A DNA stretch of 64,000 bases. Source: Bugulina stolonifera (lineage: Eukaryota; Bryozoa; Gymnolaemata; Cheilostomatida; Bugulidae). A program made the translations under genes and the position numbers. Under the pieces are notes generated by a model. The model did no database searches. It was not told the origin of the DNA and was given only the letters and a program-made list of their open reading frames with translations. The DNA is taken from positions 12,286,501 through 12,350,500 of the forward strand of contig OW285190.1 in NCBI GenBank assembly GCA_935421135.1, given 5' to 3'. Positions 1 to 11,692 of this stretch are shown in pieces. Within the stretch, counting starts at the first letter, position 1, and the number at the start of each line of letters is the position of its first letter.

Positions 1-1237
1 AATTGCACTAATATACATTAAGTCGTTGCACCTTCTAGATTGTCTGTGGCTTACTATTTAATTAACATCACATTGTTATATTTGTGACCCCTGCTATCAG
101 AATCGGACATCGCGCGGTGAATTGACTTCCACGCAATAAGCGCTCAAAGTCCAAAAAGCTAAACTGAAACTTACCATGCTGATTCTCAGCTTTCAATGTT
201 ATTATACTAATTGAAGCATGCTCTTTCACTTTCTACTAACCAATTAGCAATCAGTACAGCATAAATAGGTGTAAACTTCGTTCAAAGTCGTTGCTAATGG
301 AGTCACGTGACTTATCATGGAGGCACATGGTGGGACCAGGATTTTACTCGCTTTAATTATTTAAATCAATATTGTTACTTTATGGATCTTGCTGAGGACT
401 TTTCTGACCGAGAAAGTAAAGGAGAGGAAAGAGACTAGCTTTATGCCATTAATTTAGGTGTGGCTACACACACCTGAGGCCCAGGATGGCCCTGATATAC
501 ATGTACTGGGAGATATTGATAATAATAGAGTAAAAATTGAGAAAATTCTTCAAAATTATAATTATTTATAATCCTGTTGTTAAAGACTTTTGAGTGATTT
601 CAGGATGCACAAGCTTATTACCAAGCCAAGCATTACCAGTTTTACTGTTGAAATGATTCAATCTGTGAGAGATGTGCTCACAGCTCTTGACCAGCCATTA
701 CTAGATCTCCTAAAATTTATTAAGCAAAATCTCTCCCACAATAGTCAATTCTGTCTGCTTCTACTAATTCCCACAAGTCCAAGAAGAGAAAATACTTTGT
801 AAAGATTTTCATTATGAAGGTGAGCAACTATTTCATCAATCAAATGGTTAGTATGACATTAAGCTACCTGAATTATAGGCTGAGGCTATTTCACTAGTAA
901 AGATAAAGTTTAGCTCATACTTCAAAATTAGTTCTGCTGCAATCTCCATGTGTACTACACATACATGTGACTTACCACATATCCTACCCTTATTATCCTA
1001 TTTGAGTAACCAATGTGCATCACATGTACATTACATTAGAATCAATAACATAGGTTGAAAACTCACATAAGTGAGTATATACATGTACATGTATTTATCT
1101 TAAGTTATCAAGTAAAACAGTTCATGTCCAAGGTATCCATAACTATTTGTAGGAACATCAATCTGTTGCCAGGCTTTTATGTGTATGAACAGCAGTGGGA
1201 CGTCTCCTCTATTTCTAGCCTTGTCAAGTCATTATAA

Positions 1238-2121
1238 GGAGTGTGGTACAACTCCCTTCAACTTCAGCGACTTCAAGTTACAACATCAAAGCAGTCAACT
1301 TTGGCCAAGCTTGTAGTGGACTTCCTGAATGCAGTCGGCTCTATCCATGCACTAGCCCTCCTAGGATGGACTCCAGGTAAGTTGACTTTCTACAGGCAAT
1401 AAACCTTCTCTTCCTGATATAATTTTCATTATCGTTGATTCCAGAATGGGCCTCTGTTGCTAAAAAGCAAAGATGAAGGCAGATTACATAAGTCCGTCCA
1501 CATTACAGATCATACCCAAATATTGTAATACATAGGTACACTGCATTATTATACATGTATCACATTGCTCTAATACTGCAGTAGTAAACATACAAATAGT
1601 TTGAATCTACTAGTATTATACACTTACATGTATTTTATCTGTCTCCCATAACCTCTGCCTTCCTCTTTCAAGTACTAAAGTGCAGTGATCATTTCCAAAA
1701 AACTAGCAGTAAAAAGCTTTGTGGCAAAGCTATGCATACATCAGCTATCAGCTTTCAGTATCTTGTTGTATGACTGCACATGTTTTGTGATAGCTAGCAA
1801 GTCACAGTGAGGTAATGGTTAAGCATGTGGGTTTGTAATCTGGAGGTCCAGAGTTCAAATCTAGTCTTCTACATCTGCTACACTTAAGTTTTTGTTTGTC
1901 TTATTTTTTCACTGTCAAAATTATTAATACACAACATACTCTCAACAGGATTCAAGAAAACAGATGTTAAGGTGCTACCATCTGATCTCGCAATAGAAGG
2001 ACTATGGAAAGACTACAACTCAATGAAGTTCATAATTTGGTCTATTTCACCAGAATGGCGGAATCCGGATAGTTCTAACCTACCTACCTCAAAGACCCTT
2101 CTCAGGACTACCCACATATGA
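1238..2121 (+). other. possible two-exon coding fragment, unrecognised
   Basis: An open frame ends at 1376 at a good donor (CCAG|GTAAGT) and continues after an acceptor at 1948 (CTCAACAG) to a TGA at 2119-2121. The junction keeps the frame and the product contains LNAVGSIHALALLGWTPG across the splice. I see no start codon that I trust and no family match. It lies wholly inside the inverted-repeat-bounded element, so it may be element-encoded or captured sequence. The frame continuity and splice sites are seen; that it is expressed is inference. Confidence 0.22.
1801..1870 (+). repeat. tRNA-derived sequence (SINE-like head or tRNA pseudogene)
   Basis: The segment has an A-box-like stretch (GGTAATGGTTAAGCATG), an anticodon-loop-like TTTGTAATC and a B-box-like GAGTTCAAATC in the usual order and spacing of a tRNA gene. 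The acceptor stem does not pair well and the T stem is imperfect, so it is more likely a tRNA-derived SINE head or a decayed tRNA than a working gene. The loop would give a TGT (threonine) anticodon if real. Confidence 0.4.
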
Positions 2122-3199
2122 GAGACCATTTTGTTAACTTGTTACAAGATGTGCAGTATTTTCTATTTCACTTGCATGGAAATCTGTGTTAAAATCTATG
2201 TTAATGCAGCCTGTCCATCGCAATTGGTGCACAAGTTCATTTTCACTGTTTTTGTCGAAAATCCGAAATCAGTATCTCTTGTTTAAGTGGCCATGGGACA
2301 CAAGATATTGTTTTTACATTGTTTTTAGTTATTTCATCAGATTCCTCACACATTCTTACCCCTAGTCAGTAAAAACTAGCAATGTAAGTCAATTAGATAT
2401 GCCCGTTGCTAAGTTCTGAATAGTGTAAACAATAAATTATCGGTTCGAAAACTTTAAACCAGATTTTCTCAGTTCGCCTTTTTATGAAAATCGACAGATA
2501 TGGACCCAGTATTATCCTGATAAAAATTGAACCGTTGGTGCTAGAATAAAAAGGAAAACAGATTTGAAATCCTCATAAATTTCTGCATCTGGAAACATAT
2601 ATATCTCAAAATCTTTGGGTACCTCCCGATGTCCGATTCTGATAGCAGGGGTCACATTTTATGATTTACCAATGTTTTGTATTAACTTAGAAACTTGAAA
2701 TCCCAGGATTTGCATCTGGTTGTATTTAATTTCTGCCAAAAAAATTTATTGGTTTCCTTGTATCATTATCAGTTTGTATATTCGTTCACCATTGTATTAT
2801 CAAGCTTGATTAAAAGTAAGCAGTGAGCTGGTGTATTACAATATTAATACACCAGATACAAAAAGGGATTTAGCCAGTCTATGTTCCCCTTTTATCTAGC
2901 TATTTAGGCTACATGTAAGGAAATACTCAATTCAGGCCAGTCCCGTCATTCTTTTGAGGTTGAGACCCTTCTAGTATTATAGTCAAAGTGAATAAATAAC
3001 TAGACATTCTGGTGATAGAATAGTTTCATTATAAATAATAAAAAATTGTAAACCTGAAGCCATCTAGACTATTTTTAAATATCTCTACACAACTCTGCTT
3101 CACTCGTAGCCAGTCTGGTATTGTAGCTAGTGTAACAGCCAAAATAATCCAGCCGGTTTCCTTAAATTCAAGGGAGCCCAAAAAAACCAAAACTAACTG

Positions 3200-3720
3200 C
3201 CTCGGAAAAGAGAAAATAAAGCCATCTACCTCGATTGGTAAAAGGAACTATTCATATAGAAACAAACCGCAATACCAAACCATTCTCCAGAACATTTAAT
3301 GTGATTGTCTATAGCTTGGAGGACATAATGCATAGGCCTAGTAGCCTAGATTTGTGTCTCACAGGAGAGGCCTCGCCTGAATTCATACTGCCTATTGTTT
3401 AGCTTAGTGCCAAGTTTTTCTAATAGGTTTCTCAGTACCAGGTGCTCCAATATCTTGCATGGTCAGTGAAATTGGCTGGTACTTGTACAAATTGTCCATC
3501 ACTCCTGACTTAGAAAGAGAAGAAACAGTCGCGGCCTTTCAATTAGAGGGAAGCTTTCTATTCTGGAAGGCACTTGGAAAATGTGACTCAAACATGCTGC
3601 ATTCTGCTCAATGCCTATGCTCAAATGAGTTTTTCATAAGCTATCTGGCCCTGGGGCTTTTCCAGGTTTCAGACTTTGCATTAGCTTTATAACACCAGAG
3701 GTAGACACCTCAAAAACTTT
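3200..3720 (-). pseudogene. LINE reverse-transcriptase relic
   Basis: Read on the minus strand, broken frames give KPGKAPGPDSL (the GKxxGPD motif of non-LTR reverse transcriptase), then KILEHLVLRNLLEKLG and, near 3.38 kb, YEFRRGLSCETQ. The last motif nearly matches HGFRRGLSCETQL in the LINE at 54.4 kb, so both belong to the same or sister families. In-frame stops and frame changes show it is dead. It covers only the fingers part of the RT domain; motifs A to C are not present here. Confidence 0.6.
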
Positions 3721-4032
3721 TGTGTGGGGCTCAAGATATTAAGAAGAGAGCTGTTAACCTGTTGTGGACTGGTCGTGGAAATGACTATGTATTGAGCATA
3801 TTCGCACATTCCTTGGGATGAGAGGTGAGCTGTCCATTTTGCATAACGAGCCTCATCCTATTCCATCAGCCGGTTTCGCCTTTCAGATGGTTGTAGAATG
3901 GTCAGATTTACTTGAAGAACATTGAATTTATGCTAATGTGTTCAGGTTTAGCTTGCAACATGCAAGCTCAGAATTAACCTCTAAAAATGGATTAACTTAT
4001 GACTTGAAAAATTACAACTGAGCTGATCATGG

Positions 4033-4889
4033 CAAGGAGTAAGAGAGGGAAGGAGGTTCGTCTATGAGAATTTTGTGTTCGATGTGCTCCTCGGTTTAAA
4101 TGTATGAGCACATGAGTCGCTTGCATTAAGCGAGTAGACAACTCCGTTTAATCGTGATTCGCTTCCTCATTGCTAAACAGGTATAAAAGCAATGCACATG
4201 TGCACGGCTCTGGCGCCTATTATGTCACAGTTATAGCATCCCATAAAAATCATTTCTATGGAGAGATAAAAATTATTGTTTATTGATATAGCCTATAGTT
4301 TGAGCACTATATTCATTCAGTGTGGGCATGTTGTAGGGCTCACAAACTAGCCTACCAACTAAAATGGTATCTGAACTATACGCCATAAATCAGATTAAGT
4401 ATATGGAGTCCTGATGTTAGAGAAATGTATTGCACAAATTAGCTCATTTTAACCGCAATTTCAGCGTTTGTACGTTTATTTTTATTATGAAGGAGCAAAG
4501 TTTAAACTTGGATTTAAACTTTACCAATTGCAGCAGGTTTAAATCTATTAATAATATTTTTGCTTATTTTGTTGAGCATGTTGGTATTTGCAGAAAGTAT
4601 CATTTTATGTTGAGGTACGCAATTTTCTTCAAATCTGGCGAATTTACTAGGCGATATCTATTGTATCCCATTGAAATATGTAGTCAACCTGTTCATTAGA
4701 GTGTTACCAATTGTTGACATTGTTTATATTTTAATTTTAGTTGATGTGTGAAATTTACTTTTTTAAAAATATTCATCATCTTTTCTTCTGACTTTACCAA
4801 GTACCTGAGGCGCACATCGAACACTGGAAGCTCATTGCAACATATATACAGGTTTTCATAGACGAGCCTCCTTCCACTCTTACTCCTTG
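4033..4889. mobile_element. 857-bp MITE with inverted termini and a 7-bp direct repeat
   Basis: The left end reads CAAGGAGTAAGAGAGGGAAG and the right end is its inverted near-copy (CTTCCACTCTTACTCCTTG). The similarity runs on inward through the segments reading TTCGATGTG on the left and CACATCGAA on the right. ATCATGG flanks the element on both sides (4026-4032 and 4890-4896), which fits a target-site duplication of 7 bp, or 8 bp if the boundary shifts by one. The interior is AT-rich and holds an 89-codon ORF at 4430-4699 with no recognisable domain. This is the structure of a non-autonomous DNA transposon; the superfamily cannot be fixed, though 7-8 bp duplications occur in hAT elements. Confidence 0.65.
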
Positions 4890-4899
4890 ATCATGGTAA

Positions 4900-7485
4900 C
4901 CAAAGTTTCGACAAAAAACTTCTTACATCAACGTCTGCAACGTGCTAGGCCACCTAGGGGACAGAAGGGACGTGCCTCATTGTTGTATAGTCCGTAGTGG
5001 TTAGCAGGGTGGAATACTGTGTTTCACTAGGAAGCCCGAGCTGGCCATTTAGGGGCAGAGTAGAGACCTGGATTGCACCCATCCAGATGATTTTACTAGG
5101 CGGATGCCTGGATAATTTGTTTAATCACTATTCTTGAGATCCCACATGGTACGGGGTGGAAACTGTTGTGGAAGGGTTTTCCACTTGCTTGTTTATTATA
5201 CTTATTTTATATTTATAATTATTTTTATATTTCCATATTATAATTATAATTATATAATATCTAACATTTCTTCACATCGCCAACAAAACACAATAACAAC
5301 TATAGCTATAACAACATTATTTAACATGTATTCTGATTCTATTTGTGTATTTGTATCATATCATTCAAATGATCTAACCTAAACTTTATACTTTTCTTTA
5401 GTCAGAGTGAGAGTTAGAGCCACTTACTGATTCTGCATATATGTGCCTGTTTTGCATAGCATTATTTCGCATCAAGAAGAAAACATCGGTTAAGCTGCGT
5501 TTAGCCATTTTTGTTATTAATGGGTTTCACAACAGGCACAGAGATGCGTAAATATAAGCGTCAAAACATGTACACACTCCTAATAGGCAAATCAGTATTT
5601 TAATTTTGGAGATTTTAGCTCTGACACAAACCGGAAATTAACAAGATTCAGAACTTCTGCTTCCAAGCGCATAAGAGCCCAATCCGTATGTACGACACGC
5701 AGAAAAATACACGAGTAGAGAATGTTTTATGCTAAATAAAGGTTCACCTGCTAAACCACGCTGTAGGCAGAGCAAGTGCTATTTTTGGTCCTCTCTCTTT
5801 ACAGACAAGAACCGCAACTTCAGCTCGAAGGTAGCCTACCATATATTAGGACATAGAAGCTTTGTACACTGATTGGTGTACAGAGCACGGCTATTGTCTG
5901 CGCGTGATAAAATTCTCTTAATTTAACTTCGTGTTGTTCCTTTTGATCCGTACTCCCATCATTCACTCTTCGCTGCTGTTTTACCGTTCCTTGAATTTTG
6001 GAGGCGTACAGCGTAATTAGACATTGTCATTGAAATTAGGAACTAATATTGCAGCTCTGAAATTGGTCGTGGTATTAGATCAATCAACCACGTAGTAAAT
6101 AAGTTTCCACACTGACATTTCAGACTGAGACTAGACTAACACTAATAAATTTATAAAATTAATTACAATACAATTACAATACTATTAACTATAAAAGAAT
6201 AATTTTTTTATTTTTAGTATTGTGTACGTGCTGAATCTGATCGATGATGAAATCAATTGTTCAATTAACTAATTCTATCAAATTTACAGTAATATAATTA
6301 AATATAAGTGTTTCCATACAAAAATAGTAAAATTAAAATATATATCCTTTTGAATGTTGTCAGTGTCCATGAATAATTATGATTATGATATTCATCAATC
6401 ATATTGTTAATTATGACTAGCAACTGAACTTGCCATTCTTGATTGTAAACTATTACATGGGCCTACGTTAATGTTCATGTTGAATATCAATATCAATATT
6501 TGAATATTAATTGGGCCTATATTCTATTGATCGATATTATCAATAGGCCTACCGATGTTTAGTCATTTTCTATTTTTTATTTTATGGAATTCGGGAATTA
6601 TGCGTCCTCAAATTAGAATGAAAACAACGTGTTGAGGCACCTAACCTGCCCATTTGTGATAATATTTTTGTGAAATGATACATTTGTACAACCCCAAGAG
6701 GACTGTAATTTTTTTCCTTTTTGAACTAAAAATTGGTTGAGGTGATCTGCTATTATTTGTAATGGTATTAAAAATAGTATATATTACTGGGATATGTGAG
6801 AAGATAGTCAAACCTCACTCATTGTGATTGTTATACAACTTTTGATCCCCATATCGGCACCAGACCAACTAACATTACCGATACCATGTCAATAACTTGA
6901 TAAAGTATTTGGTATAATCCAGTTTTGAAGTTTTGGGATTTCTTTATTTTTGTTCAAGCTATACAAGTAGGCTATACAAGTATTGAAGTCCAAATGTACT
7001 TATGTTGCCCAATTCACCTCCAGGTCTTCCTCATGTGAGCTAACATTTTCAGTAAGAATTCCAAGGTATAGGCTAATTCAGTCAACCATTGTGAATAATC
7101 CAGTTACTGCGAGACAGAAAACCGTTATGTAGATGTTCAAATATAGTTATAGTAATTTGTTATTGACCAAGTTGGCTCGTTCTAAAGCTCTGATTTGGTG
7201 ATTGATCACTCGCCCACATATTTCATTGAATAATGTCTATTCCCTTCATACCTTTCACCCCAAACGTTCAGCTTTCCAGCATCTCATGATTTGTCAGATG
7301 GTTTCAATTATGTGCTATGCATTCATTGATTCCATTCATTGCTAGTATTGGAATTGCTATTTTGACTTGATGCTGTTATACAAAAGTAAAATTTTAGGTA
7401 AACGTTGCCACCCAATTGATCTGCCAGTGTGTTCTTGGTGCTGAGATAGTGTTTGCAAGTCAGGGGTTACACATTCCTATTTTAG
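4900..7485. other. non-coding stretch upstream of CCDC25
   Basis: No open frame here has recognisable protein character. The stretch is AT-rich, with low-complexity T/A blocks around 5.2 and 6.2-6.5 kb. The 5' end and promoter of the CCDC25 transcript must lie in it, or nearer 7.4 kb, but no diagnostic motif stands out. Confidence 0.6.
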
Positions 7486-8112
7486 ATGGTGCTATACTTC
7501 AAGAGTAACGTAGTTAGCCCTGCTTATGACATTTATATGGGCGAGGATAAGCATGAGAATGAGGAACTTTTAAAATGGGCTTTTCCTGAAGATGTATGGT
7601 TTCATGTTGATAAGATGTCTTCTGCTCACGTTTATTTGCGCCTAAAACCTGGTGAAACATTAGATGATATACCAGAGGCAGTTCTAACTGATTGTTTACA
7701 GTTAGTGAAAGCTAACAGCATCCAAGGGCATAAAGCAAATAATATAGACATAGTTTACACAATGTTTGACAACCTCAAGAAAACTGCTAGCATGGATGTT
7801 GGACAAGTAGGGTTCCACAAACAAAAAGAAGTGAGAAAAGCACATGTAGAAAAGAGAATAAATGAAATTGTTAATCGGCTTAATAAGACTAAAGAAGATT
7901 TGAAACCTGATTTGAGAGCACTCAGAGAAGAGAGGGATCGTAAAGAAAGGGAGAAAGTAAAGGAGCAGGAAAGGATGCGTCGGAAAGCAGAACGGGAGGC
8001 TGCAGCTTTGAAAGAGGAAGAAGCAGAACGGAGAAGCTATAACAGTTTGATGAAAACTGAAAATATGACCACAAACCAACATGCAGACGATGACTCGGAT
8101 GACTTTATGTAA
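7486..8112 (+). CDS. CCDC25: CCDC25 (NFACT-R domain coiled-coil protein), intronless
   Basis: A single open frame of 208 residues, the same length as vertebrate CCDC25. The N-terminal half (about residues 1-110) is an NFACT-R domain with [49 protein letters not shown] and FHKQKEVR. A highly charged coiled coil rich in E, K and R follows (about 120-185), and the tail is acidic, ending DDDSDDFM. In vertebrates CCDC25 is a membrane-associated DNA-binding protein described as a sensor of neutrophil extracellular traps; NFACT-R domains occur in the ribosome-quality-control family NEMF/Tae2. The start is the methionine that aligns with the family N-terminus. The gene has no intron although its neighbours do, and the intact frame argues that it is functional. 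TYW5 starts 421 bp downstream on the same strand. Confidence 0.95.
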   Translation: MVLYFKSNVVSPAYDIYMGEDKHENEELLKWAFPEDVWFHVDKMSSAHVYLRLKPGETLDDIPEAVLTDCLQLVKANSIQGHKANNIDIVYTMFDNLKKTASMDVGQVGFHKQKEVRKAHVEKRINEIVNRLNKTKEDLKPDLRALREERDRKEREKVKEQERMRRKAEREAAALKEEEAERRSYNSLMKTENMTTNQHADDDSDDFM

Positions 8113-8319
8113 AACAACTTCCTTTCTGTGGACCAATTCTATATTTATTAAGGATGTCATAAAGAACCTATATATTTTAATCGAGATAATTCTATCATTT
8201 CAGTAGCTGTGTCCTTTTGTTCTTTACTCCTACTAGATTGTGTATGCCTCTGGTAATCACAGGTTGCATAGGCGGTTTCATAGATGAAAATGGTTAGGCT
8301 TTTGCAGAAAAACAAAGAC

Positions 8320-8325
8320 AATAAA
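8320..8325 (+). promoter_or_regulatory. candidate polyadenylation signal of CCDC25
   Basis: AATAAA lies about 210 bp after the CCDC25 stop codon and before the TYW5 start. It is the first canonical hexamer seen downstream of the gene. Confidence 0.4.
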
Positions 8326-8533
8326 AACTACTACTATTAATAATCACACTAGTGTTGGTGTGTATCTTCACATACTTACAAAGTAGTTACAATATAAGAG
8401 CTATATTACAGGTCTTTAACCCCGGAATTGTCATATCTGTTACAATTCATGAAGATGTGATCGATTGCTGCAACATTGTCCAGCAAAGTAAAATGTTAGG
8501 TATTATGGTCTGTCTTCATTTTCAGACCTTATC

Positions 8534-10931
8534 ATGGAACCCTGTACAGCACAGTTGATCCCGGTTGTACATACTAACAAACTTGATTTGCATTTCTTTG
8601 ATGTTCAAACTTCAACAAAGGTGAGACAATAATATCGGTGTAAAATATTTTGTCTACTAAGATCATTTCAAGACTGCTTTCAATTATGTTGAAATTTGTT
8701 AAGTTTACAGCAAAGAAACAGACATGTTCAAATGGGAGTACCTTTTGTGTATTGTTTTTCCTATTGAGAACTGAGGATTATTTTTTATGACATCACACAA
8801 TGGTGAAGCTCTTAGGGGTTTACTTATTGTTTATTTTCAACCTACTTCTAGGATTTTTATTATAGCTCTGAGTTATTCACTGGTACAGAGAAAGAACTGC
8901 TGAAAGCTAGTTGTTCTATTTTGTTTTAGCGCCAACCAGTTATCTTCCGTGGTGTTGGTATAGGTAAATGTAAAACCAAATGGAGCTCTAGCTACTTGGC
9001 AGAGACACTGGGGGATAACACAGTTACAGTTCATGTCTGTGCAGAAGAAAGACTGGACTTTATTACTAAAAACTTTTTATACAAGTAAGTGGTTCATTTC
9101 CCACATGTTCTAACCTTTTCATCCCCACTTACTTTTAGCGAAAGGTAGGCCTATATTTTTTAAGTTGTTTTGATCATTCATGTATTTTGTCTCCTGCGGG
9201 GTTGTAATTCGTGTGTGCTGGTATTGGTCAGTCTTTTAACTGGAAAAGATTGCTGGAGTAGTCGCTGCTGTTTGAAAATCTCAATCACCTGAATAACTAA
9301 ATATCTACGTGCAATGTTGGAGGCTAATTCATTCTCTGAATGTTGATACGTTTAATCTTTATATTACAGGTCACTGCCGTTTAGAGAATACATATGCAGA
9401 AGCTCACGCCCTGCTAGTGAACCTCTAGAAGAATATTTTATAAACCCCCATGAGAAATATTACCTTCGTTCTTTGGGAGAGAACGTAAGAAAAGATGTAG
9501 CTGATATTCACAAGCAATATCCACAGGTAACATCAAGTCCATTGTAAGTGTGTGATTGTAGTGTCAATCCCACAGTGCTAGCCCAAGTTGTCAGCCAGCG
9601 TGGAATTGGGCAGGAAAGTATGTTTTGAAGAGGTTGCAACCTACATTGTAGCATTAGCAACCCGTTGGGCTATTGAAAATACCTGATTTGTATGTTGTGT
9701 TCTTGTGTAGTTAATGCATGTTATATCTGTAGATTGCTGCTGATATAGATTTGCCCCGAGTGTTTACTGATGAACAATTCTTTTCATCAGTGTTCAGAAT
9801 TGCTTCCTCGGGATCACAGCTGTGGACCCATTATGACGTGAGTTATATTTGTAACGTCATCATAGTCAATAGGAATGATAATGAGTGCTATTATTTAGCC
9901 TGCCGCATTCCTACCAAGAAGTACAATGTCTGCTGCATCCGGAATATATTATGCTCAATTATTAGCACCACATGGTGTTATACATTAAAATATTAACTGA
10001 TAGGGCTGACTTCGAAACGAGCAATACATGTATATCTCAGTAACACGAAGAACCTTGCGCTGGAGATTCTTTTCTACTGATGGTTCACTTTTTATCTCTT
10101 CTAGGTGATGGACAACTTGTTAATACAGGTTGTTGGTGACAAAGACATCCTCTTATTTCCTCCTTCGGATTTTCCATACTTGTATATGCAAGGTGAGGTG
10201 TACCGTGATTATGTAGAGATATTGGTCAAATGGTGACATAGAAAGATCTTGATCTTAGTCATGTGGTCCCTCCTATGTGCACCTGTATATATGTAACACG
10301 CAACCCGAGTTGTTCCATCATCCTTAAATATGTGTTTGTAGAGATGATAACTTTGATTTTTGAATTTTTTTGCACGGCATGTGACGCAAGTTTTTACATT
10401 TCATCAGGAGATAAATCGGCGATACTGGATCCTGATGATGTCGACCATATGAAGTATCCCTTATATTCTAATGCTACCCAATATAGAGCAACTCTCAAAC
10501 CCGGGGATATAATATACATTCCAGGTAACAGGATGTTTTCTGCTAGATGATGCTTTATAAGACGCTAGTATCCTGCTGGTGCTTTTCTTTTAAATGAATA
10601 TAGATAAATATGAAGTTTTGTACAACCTCATATTTTATTTTAATGTTGTTTGTATCCTGTTGTGGCAGTCTTGGTTTCCTCTGTAGCTCTCTGGTTTCAC
10701 AATGTCAAAGCGAAAGAATTCAGTATAGCAGTGAATGTGTTCTGGAAGAATCTAGAAAGTTCGTTCTATGACAGTAAAGATGTGTATGGTAATAAAGATT
10801 TGGTACCCGCAGCAAGAGCTCAGCAAGGGATTGATAAGGCAATGAAAACACTGAGTTCATTACCTATAGACTACAGGCTGTTTTATACACAGAAGCTAAT
10901 AGCACGATTGCAGCAGCATTTGTCCGAGTAG
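8534..10931 (+). CDS. TYW5: TYW5, tRNA wybutosine-synthesising protein 5 (JmjC hydroxylase), 7 exons
   Basis: Exons by splice consensus and homology: 8534-8620, 8930-9084, 9370-9526, 9733-9837, 10105-10192, 10408-10524, 10687-10931. They sum to 954 nt, 317 residues; human TYW5 has 315. It is an Fe(II)/2-oxoglutarate JmjC dioxygenase that hydroxylates the wybutosine precursor at position 37 of tRNA-Phe. Seen: KYYLRSLGENVRKDVADI, EQFFSSVFRIASSGSQLW, then THYD and DNLLIQ, supplying the HxD iron ligands, and WFHNV, supplying the distal histidine, followed by NVFWK and DVYGNKD. The iron-binding triad is complete. All introns have GT-AG borders and are 192-309 bp long. The ATG at 8534 opens the first exon, and the N-terminus is not strongly conserved in the family. 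Confidence 0.93.
8722..8802. repeat. dispersed repeat copy 1 (inside TYW5 intron 1)
   Basis: About 80 bp beginning GACATGTTCAAATGGGAGTA and ending in CACACAATG recur with a few mismatches at 14079-14160 in the same orientation. Flanking sequence differs on both sides, as expected for fragments of an interspersed repeat. Confidence 0.7.
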
Positions 10932-10987
10932 TAATAGTTAGTTCGTATGATTATATCGAGCATTGCTGTTACCATGGAGTTCGCACC

Positions 10988-10993
10988 AATAAA
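10988..10993 (+). promoter_or_regulatory. candidate polyadenylation signal of TYW5
   Basis: AATAAA lies 57 bp after the TYW5 stop codon, at a normal distance for a short 3' UTR. Confidence 0.5.
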
Positions 10994-11692
10994 AGGTATG
11001 TGTCACCTTATTCTAGCATTTATTATGTACTACTAAAAGCAGCAATCATGGCAGTGCAACATTGATTGCTCAAAATTTTAAATCCCAGGTGCTGAATTTA
11101 AGAAACATTCGTGCTGCCATCATTTATTTGCTTGGAACAGCACTGGATTTCATTATATGGACCGTCTTTTGCTAAATGGGAGAAACCAAAACTGGCTATC
11201 AATTCGCATTTTGGCGTGTTCTAGCCATTTGCGTTGGTATTGATACATTTACACCTTCATTGAACATCAATAATGGTGTTTCTAGTTATTTGTAGAGTGT
11301 AGGAGTTCAATACTCTAGTACTCTAGTTATTTACCAATTACACAGTCATGATTATTTGGAAAACAAATTATCTTTTTACTTCCATGTCTATCAAATGTTG
11401 GCCAAAGTGATTATTATTCAATGGTCATTTCATTTTTGTAGCATTTTTGGTATCAAACCCTAGATCAACAATTGTATACTTGCATAATAAGCTATAATAT
11501 GTACTCTCATTATATGAATAAAAAAGAACTTTGATCTAATGTCATTCGATAAAATTCCAGCGTTTGCAGTTTTTGACTATAATCAAAATTTGATGAGCTT
11601 TTATGGTTTTTATCTAATATGAACTGTGGCAGTTCAACAGATTTTACAGCTTTTCGTTTCTGGTGAAGCTTTTCTTGAGATGCTGTACTATT

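Larger units (their letters stand above)
83..2656. mobile_element. 2.57-kb element bounded by 30-bp perfect inverted repeats
   Basis: Positions 83-112 and 2627-2656 are perfect inverted copies of each other; the left copy starts TGTGACCCCTGCTATCAG. This is the layout of a DNA transposon or a foldback element. No convincing target-site duplication is visible: the left flank reads TTGTTATATT and the right flank TTTATGATTT. The interior contains a tRNA-like piece near 1.8 kb and a possible two-exon coding piece at 1.2-2.1 kb, but no transposase I recognise, so it would be non-autonomous or an old element. A chance 30-bp inverted match at this distance is very unlikely, but two separate copies of a shorter repeat in opposite orientation would look the same. 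Confidence 0.55.

Noticed and set aside
4430..4699. 89-codon frame inside the MITE
   Set aside because: There is no recognisable motif, it sits in an AT-rich non-autonomous element, and no splice or codon evidence supports it.
5134..5382. 82-codon frame rich in Ile, Tyr and Phe
   Set aside because: Low-complexity AT-rich DNA explains the composition.
7702..8160. 152-codon open frame on the minus strand
   Set aside because: It is fully antisense to the CCDC25 coding exon and its composition follows from that; it has no domain of its own.
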